Origin: UBA668 sp040081465
GTDB lineage: Bacteria; Actinomycetota; Acidimicrobiia; Acidimicrobiales; Ilumatobacteraceae
Assembly: GCA_040081465.1 (NCBI GenBank)
Contig: JBEBGL010000002.1
Span: 62,001 to 126,000 of the forward strand
Direction: 5' to 3'
DNA length: 64,000 bases
Position 1 is the first letter of the stretch; the number at the start of each line of letters is the position of its first letter. Below, piece after piece: positions 1 to 8,349 of the stretch. The position numbers and the translations under genes are program-made. The notes under the pieces were generated by a model. The model made no database searches. It was not told where the DNA came from and saw nothing but the letters and a program-made list of their open reading frames with translations.

Positions 1-884
1 CGACTGTTGCCGCCGGCGCCACCACTGCTTCGACCGCTGTAGCTGACACGACCGGCGACACGCTCACCACCGATCTAGTGCTCCCCACCGACCCAGCGGC
101 CCAGACGACTGTCCCTGGCGAAGATGTGACCGTCGGCGGCACCGACGAAGAAGGCTGCATCATGGTCGAGCGCTCTGTCACCATCGGAAGCAGCGGCCCG
201 ACGGTCACGTGCCTGCAGGAAGCGTTGTTGGCCGACGGCGTTTACACCGGCTCCGTAACCGGTGTTTACGACCAGGCGACATCCGACGCCGTGCGTACGC
301 TGCAAGTCCGCGAAGATCTATTCGTTGATGGACTAGCGGGTCGCGAGACCGGCCTCTTCCTCGGCATCTGGCCCGACGAAGAGTCGTTGGTCGTGCACAC
401 TCCACCGCCTGCAGCCGGCGCCGTCGATCTGCTCGGCTTCCCAATGTCGACAGTGTCGAGCGCAGGTGCCGACGCTCCGCCGCTGCCACCCAATTCAGGT
501 AGCGGCAAGCGCATGGTGTACTCGCGTGCTGGCCAGCGCATTTGGGCGGTCGACGAGAACGAACAGATCGTGCGCTCGTGGTTGGTCTCAGGCAGTAAGT
601 ACAACAACGAAACGCCTGGCACCCATCAGGTGTATAGCAAGTCGGAACAATCGACTGCCTGGAACGGCAAGGCGTACCTCCCCTACATGGTGCGTTGGCT
701 GCGCACCGACATCGGCCACATCGGAATGCACTCCATCCCGATCAAGGTCAGCGACGGCACCGTGTACCAGACCGAGGCAGAACTCGGTCAACGCCTATCC
801 GGTGGTTGCCAGCGGCAAGCACCGGCCGACGCTGACTTCGTGTGGGCCTGGGCGGAAATCGGCACAACTGTCGTAGTCGTTTGA
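1..884 (+). CDS. Peptidoglycan-binding L,D-transpeptidase (5' end outside window)
   Basis: Forms 3-3 cross-links in peptidoglycan outside the membrane (family knowledge). The reading frame is open from base 3 with no stop, so the start and probable signal peptide lie left of the window; 293 residues are visible. An Ala/Thr-rich linker comes first, then a PG_binding_1 repeat (roughly from VTIGSSGPTVTCLQ to the RETGLFLG region), then a YkuD domain starting near KRMVYSRAGQRIW. The catalytic motif reads LSGGCQRQ with the Cys codon at 807-809, and the upstream His lies in GHIGMHS. The Gly before Gly-Cys replaces the usual His of SHGC, a common variant. The stop overlaps the next start (TTGA), suggesting coupling to the serine hydrolase. 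A GTG at 78 is an internal alternative start but would remove part of the linker without giving a signal peptide. Confidence 0.88.
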   Translation, partial: TVAAGATTASTAVADTTGDTLTTDLVLPTDPAAQTTVPGEDVTVGGTDEEGCIMVERSVTIGSSGPTVTCLQEALLADGVYTGSVTGVYDQATSDAVRTLQVREDLFVDGLAGRETGLFLGIWPDEESLVVHTPPPAAGAVDLLGFPMSTVSSAGADAPPLPPNSGSGKRMVYSRAGQRIWAVDENEQIVRSWLVSGSKYNNETPGTHQVYSKSEQSTAWNGKAYLPYMVRWLRTDIGHIGMHSIPIKVSDGTVYQTEAELGQRLSGGCQRQAPADADFVWAWAEIGTTVVVV

Positions 885-2149
885 CCGCTCGCGGTTGGCG
901 GACCGCGTTTGTAGTTCTCGCGCTGGTTGCCTTCGCCGGATGCGAGTCAACCACCACTAAAGGCGACGCGAGTAACACCGAAGTACCGACGACATCTTCG
1001 TCGGTAGCCACGTCGTTACCAACAGCCACCACTTCGTCGACTAGCACCACCTCAACAAGCACGACGACGACGATCGGTCCACCGGTCGCATTGGACGTCG
1101 ACCTCGAGAACGATGTCGGTCTTATCGCTGCTAACGCGACAGCTCAGGAAGTTGCGTCGGTTCAGCAACTGATTCAGCGATGCCGCGAGCTTTGGCCGGG
1201 TGGTACTCGCTCGATAGCTATGTCGGTAAGCCGCCACGGCCAGTTTGTAGCTTCTTGGACGGTCGGAAAGACGACCGCCGGCGCCGCAATCGATCTGACT
1301 GCGCGATTTCGAATCGCCAGCATCTCGAAGTTACTCACGTCGCTCACCGTGATGCGACTCGTCGAGCAGGGGCTGATTCAACTTGATGTTCCATTCGTAG
1401 ACCAGTACTCGAACGACGATGCACCGTTGGACTCGCGATTCGCGCGCATCACCGTGCGCAGTCTGCTGACTCACTCGTCAGGATTGAACGGGCTGAGAGA
1501 CGCGTTCTTTGAGGGCACCGTCAACGACTGGCACGAGGTAGTTGAACTCGCGTACGACCGAGAAATGCTCTTCGAGCCTGGAACAGACTTCGCTTATAGC
1601 AATGCCAACTTTGTGCTGCTCGGTGCGCTCGTCGAGCAAGCCGCAGGCGTTCCTTACGAGCAAGCCGTCCACGAGTTTGTGCTCGACCCCCTGGGGATCG
1701 ATCGTGCGGAACTTGTCGACACTGCGGACCAGCCCGAACTCGACCCCAACTACGCCGTGAAGCCTGGGCGGTTGTACATGGAAGCGCTGGGACCGGCGGG
1801 CGCCTGGGTGATGACCGCCACGGACGGCGCGCGTTTGATGGCCGCGTTTGATTCAGCGATCGCGCCGCTCGTTGTAAGCGTCGAGACGATCGCAGCGATG
1901 CGCTCGTTTAGCGGAATCCAATCCGACGACCCTGACGACTATCAGTACGGCCTTGGGTTGATGCTGGTCACGCCTGGAACCTACGTCGGGCACACCGGCA
2001 CCATCGAAAGCGCGCTCAGCTTCGCGCTGCTACTGCCGAACGGCTACGCCCTGACCGTCTTCACCACTTCCGAGAACACCGTCGCCAACGGAACCGGTTT
2101 GATCAAGTACTTCCGCGCCGAGCTCGACGCCCTCGCCCAGTTGCCGTAA
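881..2149 (+). CDS. Class C beta-lactamase-fold serine hydrolase lipoprotein
   Basis: A penicillin-binding/class C beta-lactamase family hydrolase of 422 residues, probably acting on peptidoglycan peptides or D-amino acid substrates at the outer membrane face. The TTG at 881 gives a compact lipoprotein signal (MTARGWRTAFVVLALVAFAGC, lipobox AFAGC with Cys21) and a 4-bp overlap with the preceding transpeptidase, so I prefer it to the in-frame GTG at 842. A Ser/Thr-rich linker covers about residues 35-65. The catalytic SxxK is SISK at 147-150, the YxN motif is YSN in FAYSNANF, and the third motif is HTG in VGHTGTIES. All three active-site motifs are intact, so activity is expected; the substrate cannot be told from sequence. 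The neighbouring transpeptidases support a wall-remodelling role rather than antibiotic resistance. Confidence 0.85.
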   Translation: MTARGWRTAFVVLALVAFAGCESTTTKGDASNTEVPTTSSSVATSLPTATTSSTSTTSTSTTTTIGPPVALDVDLENDVGLIAANATAQEVASVQQLIQRCRELWPGGTRSIAMSVSRHGQFVASWTVGKTTAGAAIDLTARFRIASISKLLTSLTVMRLVEQGLIQLDVPFVDQYSNDDAPLDSRFARITVRSLLTHSSGLNGLRDAFFEGTVNDWHEVVELAYDREMLFEPGTDFAYSNANFVLLGALVEQAAGVPYEQAVHEFVLDPLGIDRAELVDTADQPELDPNYAVKPGRLYMEALGPAGAWVMTATDGARLMAAFDSAIAPLVVSVETIAAMRSFSGIQSDDPDDYQYGLGLMLVTPGTYVGHTGTIESALSFALLLPNGYALTVFTTSENTVANGTGLIKYFRAELDALAQLP

Positions 2150-2167
2150 CAGCGGCGACAGTGAGCG

Positions 2168-2821
2168 TCAGGTCAGAACGGTAACGGTGTCACCGATCGA
2201 CATCGTGTTCCAGATGACTTGCGCAGTGATGGGAGCCACGCGGATGCACCCCGCTGACTCTCCACGAAGATCGAGGTCACCCACCGAGTCGATGGGCTGC
2301 ACCAACGAACCGTTGCGGAGGATTGGTACCGCGTGAAACGCGACGCGGGCACCGGTGTTCTCTCCGTACGAGAAGGCGACGAAGTTGCGCAGCGTCGAGT
2401 AGTGCCCGCCGATATTAGAGAAGGTTTCCTTGACTTTGGCGAAGACCTCGTAGACGCCGGGATCGGGCATCGACCACGCGGTAGTTATCGGGAACTCGAT
2501 CGTGATGTAGCCGTCGAGACACAGCCACGCGAGCTGCATATCGCGATCAATCGCCGCCGAGACGCCAGCATCCGTGCAACCCTTACCTAGCTCTGGCTCG
2601 GGTTCCGGGATCGTCGTTGATGTTGTTGTGGGCGCGACGGTCGTGGTCGGCAGCGTGGAGGCAGGAGCGGTGGCCGTCGGCACAGTGCTGCCCACTGACG
2701 AATCAGCCGCTGCTGGCGTGATCTTCGAGTCATCGCTCACGGCAAGCACCGTCACGCCACCGATCACGGCAGCAACCGTCATCGCGGCGATGGCGATGGC
2801 CTTGACGTGGCGTTTGATCAT
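2168..2821 (-). CDS. Secreted L,D-transpeptidase (YkuD family)
   Basis: A 217-residue exported YkuD-type transpeptidase. The chosen ATG at 2821 overlaps the stop of the upstream prolyl oligopeptidase (ATGA) and begins a signal or anchor segment (KRHVKAIAIAAMTVAAVIGG). A Thr/Pro linker follows (TVAPTTTSTTIPEPEPE). The catalytic region carries the His of VAFHAVP and the motif ESAGCIRV, where Ala replaces the His that usually precedes Gly-Cys. It lacks the peptidoglycan-binding repeat of the transpeptidase at the left edge, so the two are not simple duplicates. It faces the beta-lactamase-fold lipoprotein gene in convergent orientation, giving three wall-related genes in a row. An upstream GTG/ATG extension to 2863 would overlap the oligopeptidase by 46 bases and is unlikely. 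Confidence 0.83.
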   Translation of the reverse strand: MIKRHVKAIAIAAMTVAAVIGGVTVLAVSDDSKITPAAADSSVGSTVPTATAPASTLPTTTVAPTTTSTTIPEPEPELGKGCTDAGVSAAIDRDMQLAWLCLDGYITIEFPITTAWSMPDPGVYEVFAKVKETFSNIGGHYSTLRNFVAFSYGENTGARVAFHAVPILRNGSLVQPIDSVGDLDLRGESAGCIRVAPITAQVIWNTMSIGDTVTVLT

Positions 2822-4863
2822 GTCGCTGCATCCATCACTAATGACTCGACACCGAGCTGCCAACTGAAGAAGGACAACGCGTCGGCCCCTTCGTTGGCGA
2901 CCATGCTCGCAGGTTTGCCCACGCCGTGGCCGGCGCGACCGTGTTGCAGCAACAAGATGGGCCTGTCAGCTTGGCTGGCGCTCGCCCAGGTCAGCAGCGC
3001 CGTCATCTTGCGCGCGTGGCACGGGTCGACGCGAGTATCGCTCTCGGCCGTCGTGAACAACACGGCCGGATACTCGGCGCCATGTTGCACATGGTGATAC
3101 GGCGAGTAGCTGTGCAGCCATTCGAATTCCTCAGCGACGTCGGGGTCGCCGTATTCGTCGGTCCACAGACGCGCAATCAGGAATTGCGGAAAGCGAATCA
3201 TGTCGAGCAGCGGCACTCCGCACCAGACGGCTCGGGCAAGGTCGGGTCGCTGCGTTATCGCAGCGCCCATCAGCAACCCACCATTACTGCGGCCGACAAG
3301 CCCTAAGACATCGCGCGAGGTGTAGCCCTGCGCGACCAGCCAGTCGGCGGCGGCGTGGAAGTCGTCAAACACTCGTTGCTTGTTCGCGCGTCGGCCAGCG
3401 TGATGCCAGGCCTCGCCATATTCGTAACCGCCGCGCAGACCCGCGATGCAGAACACGCCGCCAGCCGCACACCACGCAGCCAGGTTCGGCACCCAAGCCG
3501 GCGATTCGGCAATCGCAAAGCCGCCGTACCCGTTGAGAATCAACGGCGTCGTCGCCGATGGCGTCACGTCCGCACGATGGGCGATGAACATCGGGATCGA
3601 CGTGCCGTCGAGCGACGGGTAGAACACCCGCGTGACCGTCAGCGACGGCAGCAGCTTCGGATCGATGGTGTCGCCCCACGGCTGCAATCCGTCGGCGATG
3701 GTGAAGCGCTGGATGGCCACTGGCGCTGCGAACGTTGCGACGGCGATGAATGCGCGGCCGTCGTCGGCGTCTAGTCCGGCAACTGTGGCAGCACCCAAGT
3801 CGATGACTTCGCCACCTGGCCAGCGTTCGACGCGATCGATCGCGATGCTGCTGGCCGTGACCAACACTTCGTCACCGAGCGTTGCGAAACCGGTGAACGG
3901 TGCGAGCACAACATCGGCGCGCTCAGGAACAATCGTCTCCCACGCGGTTGGATCGCTGAGTGCAGCGCGCACGACGCGACCATTGGGTGCGTCGCGGTTC
4001 GTCACACCCACCAAGGTCTCGCCATCGAACTGCAAGCTGGTTGTCGCGTCGACACCCTCGATCACCGTCGTCCACGAATCAGTCGTGGTGTCGAGCAAGT
4101 GAATGTCGACGCGAGTCCAAGCCACCATCACGTGTACGAGTAGGTAGCGACCATCGCGACTCGCCGCGACTTCTGGCCACGACTCGGGTGTTGGCAAGCG
4201 GTCGAAGACGACCGGGTCGTCCGCCACTTCGGTGCCTCCGCGATGGAAGCGGACGTGGCGGTGGTACTCGTCGCCTTCCGGATACACCGTGTACCAGAAC
4301 CCAGATGTGTCGGGCAGCCATGCAACGCTCGCGGCACGCGTGTTCGGAACTCGCAGCGGATACACCTCGCCGGTTGCAACTTCCATCACGTGCAGCACGC
4401 TGTTCTCGCTGCCACCTTCGCTGAGACCATACGCGACGACTTTTCCGTCGGGCGACGGGTGGAACCAATCGATCGCTACAGCAGCATCGGCTGCAAATGC
4501 TGCTGGGTCGACGAGTGTCCGAGCTGGTGCCGAAGAGTCCACCGCGCTCCGCAGCACGAGCGAGTACTGATCAGCACCGGCTGCACGTTCGACGACGAAC
4601 AAGTGCTCGCCGTGCACCGACAACGACAAGGTGGTGGGCAACGCGATCAGCGCAGAGAGACGTTCGTGCCAGCGATTCCATGTCGGGCGCGCCGACAACG
4701 CATCGTGAGTGCGTGTGTTGTGCTCGGCCACCCACTGGGTGACCTCCGCTGATTCGCCGTATTCCAACCACCGGTAGGGGTCGCGTACTTCGACGCCGTG
4801 GTAGACGTCGGCCACGACACCCCGCATAGAAGCGGGAGCCGCGGCTAACTGCGGTTCAGCCAC
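2818..4863 (-). CDS. Prolyl oligopeptidase family serine peptidase (S9A)
   Basis: Cleaves short peptides after proline in the S9A family; 681 residues, the usual family length. An N-terminal beta-propeller region (about 70-410) is followed by an alpha/beta hydrolase domain. The family signatures are present: DPYRWLE near residue 30, LILNGYGGF, the nucleophile elbow GRSNGG with Ser at about 526, Asp in ESDTRVDP near 609, and His in RAGHG near 646. No signal peptide is seen, so it should be cytosolic. The GTG at 4863 overlaps the bL37-like gene by 8 bases and its stop overlaps the next transpeptidase gene (ATGA), so it sits inside a minus-strand operon running PHP protein, bL37, this gene, transpeptidase. 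A later ATG 12 codons in is a possible alternative start. Confidence 0.92.
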   Translation of the reverse strand: MAEPQLAAAPASMRGVVADVYHGVEVRDPYRWLEYGESAEVTQWVAEHNTRTHDALSARPTWNRWHERLSALIALPTTLSLSVHGEHLFVVERAAGADQYSLVLRSAVDSSAPARTLVDPAAFAADAAVAIDWFHPSPDGKVVAYGLSEGGSENSVLHVMEVATGEVYPLRVPNTRAASVAWLPDTSGFWYTVYPEGDEYHRHVRFHRGGTEVADDPVVFDRLPTPESWPEVAASRDGRYLLVHVMVAWTRVDIHLLDTTTDSWTTVIEGVDATTSLQFDGETLVGVTNRDAPNGRVVRAALSDPTAWETIVPERADVVLAPFTGFATLGDEVLVTASSIAIDRVERWPGGEVIDLGAATVAGLDADDGRAFIAVATFAAPVAIQRFTIADGLQPWGDTIDPKLLPSLTVTRVFYPSLDGTSIPMFIAHRADVTPSATTPLILNGYGGFAIAESPAWVPNLAAWCAAGGVFCIAGLRGGYEYGEAWHHAGRRANKQRVFDDFHAAADWLVAQGYTSRDVLGLVGRSNGGLLMGAAITQRPDLARAVWCGVPLLDMIRFPQFLIARLWTDEYGDPDVAEEFEWLHSYSPYHHVQHGAEYPAVLFTTAESDTRVDPCHARKMTALLTWASASQADRPILLLQHGRAGHGVGKPASMVANEGADALSFFSWQLGVESLVMDAAT

Positions 4864-4942
4864 GCCCCATGTTTGGGCGCTTGCCGTGGTTTGCCTTGCT
4901 GCGGCGCAGGCGCGCCTTGCGCTTCTTGGTCTTCTTCGACAT
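4856..4942 (-). CDS. Small ribosomal protein bL37-like (28 aa)
   Basis: A 28-residue, very basic protein starting MSKKTKKRKARLRRS and ending in a segment containing KANHGKRPN. That tail is the hallmark I recall for bL37, the small actinobacterial large-subunit protein described in mycobacterial ribosome structures. The start is the ATG at 4942 and the stop TGA is at 4858-4856. It lies 24 bases after the PHP gene and overlaps the GTG start of the prolyl oligopeptidase by 8 bases on the same strand. Base composition matches the neighbours. It is short enough to be missed by gene finders. Assignment rests on the conserved tail and extreme basicity; the match is from memory, not from a search. 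Confidence 0.78.
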   Translation of the reverse strand: MSKKTKKRKARLRRSKANHGKRPNMGRG

Positions 4943-4966
4943 AGCTTTCGAGCCTATCTGGGCCGG

Positions 4967-5968
4967 TCAGGTTCGCGTCCAGGCCAGCAGCTGGTCGGCT
5001 GACCAGGTGTTCAGCACCCGCTCCAGCGGAACGCCCACTTCTGCGGCCCGGTTGCAGCCAAGCGGCTGCCATTCCAGCTGGCCGGTGGCGTGGGCATCGC
5101 TGTCGATGGCGAAGTAGCAGCCGTAATCGATCGCCATCTTCAGCAGCGGCCGGGGCGGGTCGAGGCGCTCTGGGCGGCAGTTGATTTCGACAGCGGTCTT
5201 GAACTGAGCGCAGGCGGCGAACACGTAGTCGGGGTCGAAGGTGCTGGGTTCGCGCTTGCCGATCATGCGACCTGTGCAGTGGCCAAGGATGTCGACGTGC
5301 GGGTTGGCGACCGCGCGCACCATCCGCTCGGTCATCTCTTTGCTCCCCATGCGGAGCTTGCTGTGCACACTGCCGATGACGACGTCGAGTTGCGAGAGCA
5401 CTGCGTCGCCGTGGTCGAGCGTGCCGTCCTCGAGGATGTCGACTTCGATGCCGGTGAGAATGCGGAACGGAGCGAGTTGTTTGTTCAGCGTTGCGACGTC
5501 GTCGAGTTGCTGGTGCAGCCGTTCTTCGCTGAGGCCGTGGGCGACGGTCAGACGTGGCGAGTGATCGGTGAGAACCATGTACTGATGGCCGATGCTGATG
5601 GCCGTGCGCGCCATCGCTTCGATGGTCGCGCCGCCGTCGCTCCACTTGCTGTGCATGTGTAGGTCGCCGACGAGGGCGTTGCGATAGACGGCACCTTCGG
5701 CAGTGATCGGCAGTTGTGTCTTCGCTTCCAACTCGGCCAGGTATGCGACCTCGCCGCCAGCGAGCGCCTGCTGAATGACCGTCGCAGAACTGTCGCCGAT
5801 GCCATCGAGCTCGGTGAGCGTGTCGGCCTTGGCGCGCTCAGCGAGTTCCTCAACCGGAATCGAGCGAGTGACTTCGAGGGCACGCACGAATGCCTTCGTC
5901 TTGAAGCCCGTGTCGTGCGCGCGATCGAGACAATGCACAACGCGTTCGAGAGCAGCAACCGGTGTCAC
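4967..5968 (-). CDS. PHP-domain phosphoesterase with helix-hairpin-helix N-terminus (PolX C-terminal-like)
   Basis: A 333-residue protein combining an N-terminal HhH region (about 1-90, LDGIGDSSATVIQQ) with a PHP metal-dependent phosphoesterase domain. Metal-binding motifs run in order: DLHMHSKWSDG, LTDHSP, GIEVDIL, GSVHSK, DILGHC and DSDAHAT. The arrangement equals the C-terminal part of bacterial family X DNA polymerases, but no nucleotidyltransferase palm is present. Likely roles are 3'-end or phosphate-ester processing, or a histidinol-phosphatase-like activity; the sequence does not decide. The GTG at 5968 is chosen because homologous sequence begins there and the upstream extension overlaps the surface-protein gene in a nonhomologous frame. 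It heads the bL37/oligopeptidase/transpeptidase run. Confidence 0.85.
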   Translation of the reverse strand: MTPVAALERVVHCLDRAHDTGFKTKAFVRALEVTRSIPVEELAERAKADTLTELDGIGDSSATVIQQALAGGEVAYLAELEAKTQLPITAEGAVYRNALVGDLHMHSKWSDGGATIEAMARTAISIGHQYMVLTDHSPRLTVAHGLSEERLHQQLDDVATLNKQLAPFRILTGIEVDILEDGTLDHGDAVLSQLDVVIGSVHSKLRMGSKEMTERMVRAVANPHVDILGHCTGRMIGKREPSTFDPDYVFAACAQFKTAVEINCRPERLDPPRPLLKMAIDYGCYFAIDSDAHATGQLEWQPLGCNRAAEVGVPLERVLNTWSADQLLAWTRT

Positions 5969-5990
5969 GCACCCATTGTACGTGCAGCGT

Positions 5991-7160
5991 TTAGGCGACG
6001 AGTCGTCGGCGACGCAGCGTGCCCAACAACCCAATGCCGCCGACGACGAACGCCGTTCCGATGTACGCCACCGAGCTGTCGCGATCGCCGCCGGTGTTGG
6101 GGAGCCCACCGGGGAACGTCGTGGTGGTGCCGACGACAGCACCGAAGGTGGTCGTAGTGGTGGCATCGGATGTCGTCGGGGAGATCGTCGTCGTCGTGAT
6201 CGTCGTCGGCGGCGGCTCGGTGGTCGTTGTTGTCGGCGGAGCGACGACGATTGACGCTTCGGCTGTCAACACTCGGGATGCACCTCCGGTGATCAGGTTT
6301 TGCCCGCCTTGCCCATCGGCGAACGCTGGCTCGCCGCGATAGACACCGGCCGGACCCGGCACGGAAGCTGTGGCAACCACGGTGACGGTGCCAGGCGGGA
6401 GAGACACCGTCACCGTGGCTATGCCGTCCGCACCCGTGGTGACATCCAGCGGGGAATCCAGCCCGCTCACGAGTACGGAGATCGGTCGGTCGGGAACCGG
6501 ATTGGCACCCGACAAAAGCGTGAAGGTCGCGATTCCATCGGCAGAGATCGCGGCCGTGAGCATCCACAGTTCACTGACCGCTTCAGCTTCGTGGTGCAAT
6601 GCGAGCGCTCGTGACTGCAGATCCTCACGGCCCGATGCGGCGGCGACGCTGCCGAGAGTCGGCACCAGCGGAGCGCGCTCGTCGATCGAACGATTGGGGC
6701 CAGCAGCATCTTGCGCGTAGAAGTGAAACACGACCCATAGTGCAGCGGCGGTCAGGTTGTCGGTCGTGTCGCCGTACTTCCACGCCAAATACGAACTCAG
6801 GACCCGTGTCGGATCGTTCGGGAACGATTGCTCGATCCACGTTGCTGACGAGTTGATCGTCGGATGGATACCGCGGTTGAAGGTGCACGAGCCGACTCGG
6901 AAGCTGCCTGCCGGATCGCGAAACAGCCACTGCCCTGCCCAGATCTCGTAGGGCGAACTGGCGACGCCAGCTGTGTGGAATTGAATCGCTTGGCCGGCGC
7001 AGCGATAGTCGCCACCGGCGTCTTGGGCGCCGGTGAAGGACGTGTGCTCGACACAGTGCCCCGGAATCGAAGTACCCAATGGTTCGGCCTCTGATGGTGT
7101 TACCGCGGGGGCGAGCAACACCACCAGGGCCGCGATCGTCGCGAAGGCATATGGCTTCAT
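5991..7160 (-). CDS. LPNTG-anchored cell-surface protein
   Basis: A 389-residue exported protein predicted to be covalently attached to the wall by sortase. It starts MKPYAFATIAALVVLLAPA, a signal peptide, at the ATG at 7160. It ends with a sortase signal LPNTGG, a hydrophobic segment (YIGTAFVVGGIGLLGTL) and RRRR. The N-terminal half has a Cys-containing motif (GSCTFNRGIHP) and, later, DNLTAAALWVVFH, which resembles the layout of actinobacterial thioester-domain surface proteins, but the Gln expected in TQxA is Ala here. An Ig-like segment (about 215-290) precedes a Thr/Pro stalk (about 300-340). No sortase gene lies in the window. It is divergent from ychF. Its ligand is unknown; an adhesin or stalk role is an inference. 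Confidence 0.78.
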   Translation of the reverse strand: MKPYAFATIAALVVLLAPAVTPSEAEPLGTSIPGHCVEHTSFTGAQDAGGDYRCAGQAIQFHTAGVASSPYEIWAGQWLFRDPAGSFRVGSCTFNRGIHPTINSSATWIEQSFPNDPTRVLSSYLAWKYGDTTDNLTAAALWVVFHFYAQDAAGPNRSIDERAPLVPTLGSVAAASGREDLQSRALALHHEAEAVSELWMLTAAISADGIATFTLLSGANPVPDRPISVLVSGLDSPLDVTTGADGIATVTVSLPPGTVTVVATASVPGPAGVYRGEPAFADGQGGQNLITGGASRVLTAEASIVVAPPTTTTTEPPPTTITTTTISPTTSDATTTTTFGAVVGTTTTFPGGLPNTGGDRDSSVAYIGTAFVVGGIGLLGTLRRRRLVA

Positions 7161-7248
7161 GTCTGCACTGAGCGCGGCGAGTTCGTCCAATCGGCAACCC
7201 CGTCCCAACCCTTCACGAACGGTGCCGCCGGTAGCCTGCACCCTTCCT

Positions 7249-8337
7249 ATGGAACGCTTCGGCCTGGTCGGTCTTCCCAACGCGGGCAAGAGCTCGCTGT
7301 ACAACGCACTCACCGGCGGCGGTGCGTTGGCCGCTCCGTATCCGTTTGCGACCAAAGATCCGAACATCGGCGTGGCACGAGTGCCCGACGATCGTGTCGA
7401 GCGCCTTGGCGCGATGAGCAAGACAAAGACGCTGGTTCACGCGTCGGTGGAGGTCGTTGACATCGGCGGACTCGTCGAGGGCGCGTCGAAGGGTGAGGGT
7501 CTCGGCAACAAGTTCCTCGCCAACATTCGCGAGGTCGACGCAATCGTGTTCGTGTTGCGCGCGTTCGAAGACGAGGACGTGACCGGCCCGAGCGATCCGA
7601 TCGAGCACCTGCGCGTCGTCGAGATCGAGTTGGCACTCGCCGACTTGGAGACAGTCGAGAAGCGATTGAAGCAAGCGACTCGTCAAGCAGTCCTCGACAA
7701 GAGTGCGGCTGCCGAGCTCGAGGCGTTGCAGGCCGCGTACGATGCGTTGAGCGAAGGTAAGCCGTTGTACCGCGCAGGGTTGTCAGCCGACAACAAGGCA
7801 ACGTTGAAGCCGTACTTCCTGCTGACCAATCGTTCGGTGCTCGCCGTAGTCAACGTTGGCGAGAACGAGTTGGCCCGAGTCGACGAAATCGAACAGCGAG
7901 TGCGCGACGAGTTCACGTCTGCTGGCGACAATGTGGAAGTAATCGGTATGTGCGTGCAGTTGGAAGCCGAAGCCGCGACGATCACCGATCCGGTCGAGCG
8001 CGCCGAGATGCTCGAAGGCTTCGGCCTCGGCGAAGGCGCATTGTTCCGGATGGTGCGCTCGGCGTATCACCTGCTCGGACTGCGCACGTACTTCACGACC
8101 GGCGAGAAGGAGACGCGTGCGTGGACGTTCTACGCCGGCTCGTCAGCTCCAGAGTGCGCGGGACGCATCCACACCGACTTCCAGCGCGGCTTCATCAAAG
8201 CCGAAGTGATCCACTGGGACGACCTGCTCGAGATCGGTTCGTGGAACAAAGCCAAGGATGTAGGCAAGCTCCGCATCGAAGGCAAGGAGTACCACCCAAT
8301 CGACGGCGACGTAATGGAGTTCCGCTTCAACGTCTGA
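7249..8337 (+). CDS. ychF: YchF/Obg-like ATPase
   Basis: A ribosome-associated P-loop ATPase of the Obg/OLA1 group, 362 residues, the usual length. The P-loop is GLPNAGKSS at residues 6-14, where Ala replaces the more common Val. The switch region reads DIGGLVEGASKGEGLGNKF. The base-recognition site has the YchF-type NVGENE rather than NKxD, consistent with ATP preference. The C-terminal TGS domain includes GLRTYFTTGEKETRAW and the conserved FIKAEVIHWDDLLEIGSW and YHPIDGDVMEFRFNV. The ATG at 7249 is preferred because homology starts at MERFGLVGLPN; an open upstream extension overlaps the divergent surface-protein gene. Cytosolic, probably a stress-linked translation factor. Confidence 0.97.
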   Translation: MERFGLVGLPNAGKSSLYNALTGGGALAAPYPFATKDPNIGVARVPDDRVERLGAMSKTKTLVHASVEVVDIGGLVEGASKGEGLGNKFLANIREVDAIVFVLRAFEDEDVTGPSDPIEHLRVVEIELALADLETVEKRLKQATRQAVLDKSAAAELEALQAAYDALSEGKPLYRAGLSADNKATLKPYFLLTNRSVLAVVNVGENELARVDEIEQRVRDEFTSAGDNVEVIGMCVQLEAEAATITDPVERAEMLEGFGLGEGALFRMVRSAYHLLGLRTYFTTGEKETRAWTFYAGSSAPECAGRIHTDFQRGFIKAEVIHWDDLLEIGSWNKAKDVGKLRIEGKEYHPIDGDVMEFRFNV

Positions 8338-8349
8338 GTTCGCGGTGCG

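Noticed and set aside
3364..3376. Partial match to the three-armed repeat core (TCAAACACTCG)
   Set aside because: Lies inside the conserved prolyl oligopeptidase coding region, has no paired arms and is expected by chance.
7161..7421. N-terminal extension of the LPNTG protein
   Set aside because: Would overlap the ychF start on the other strand and hide the signal peptide that begins at 7160.
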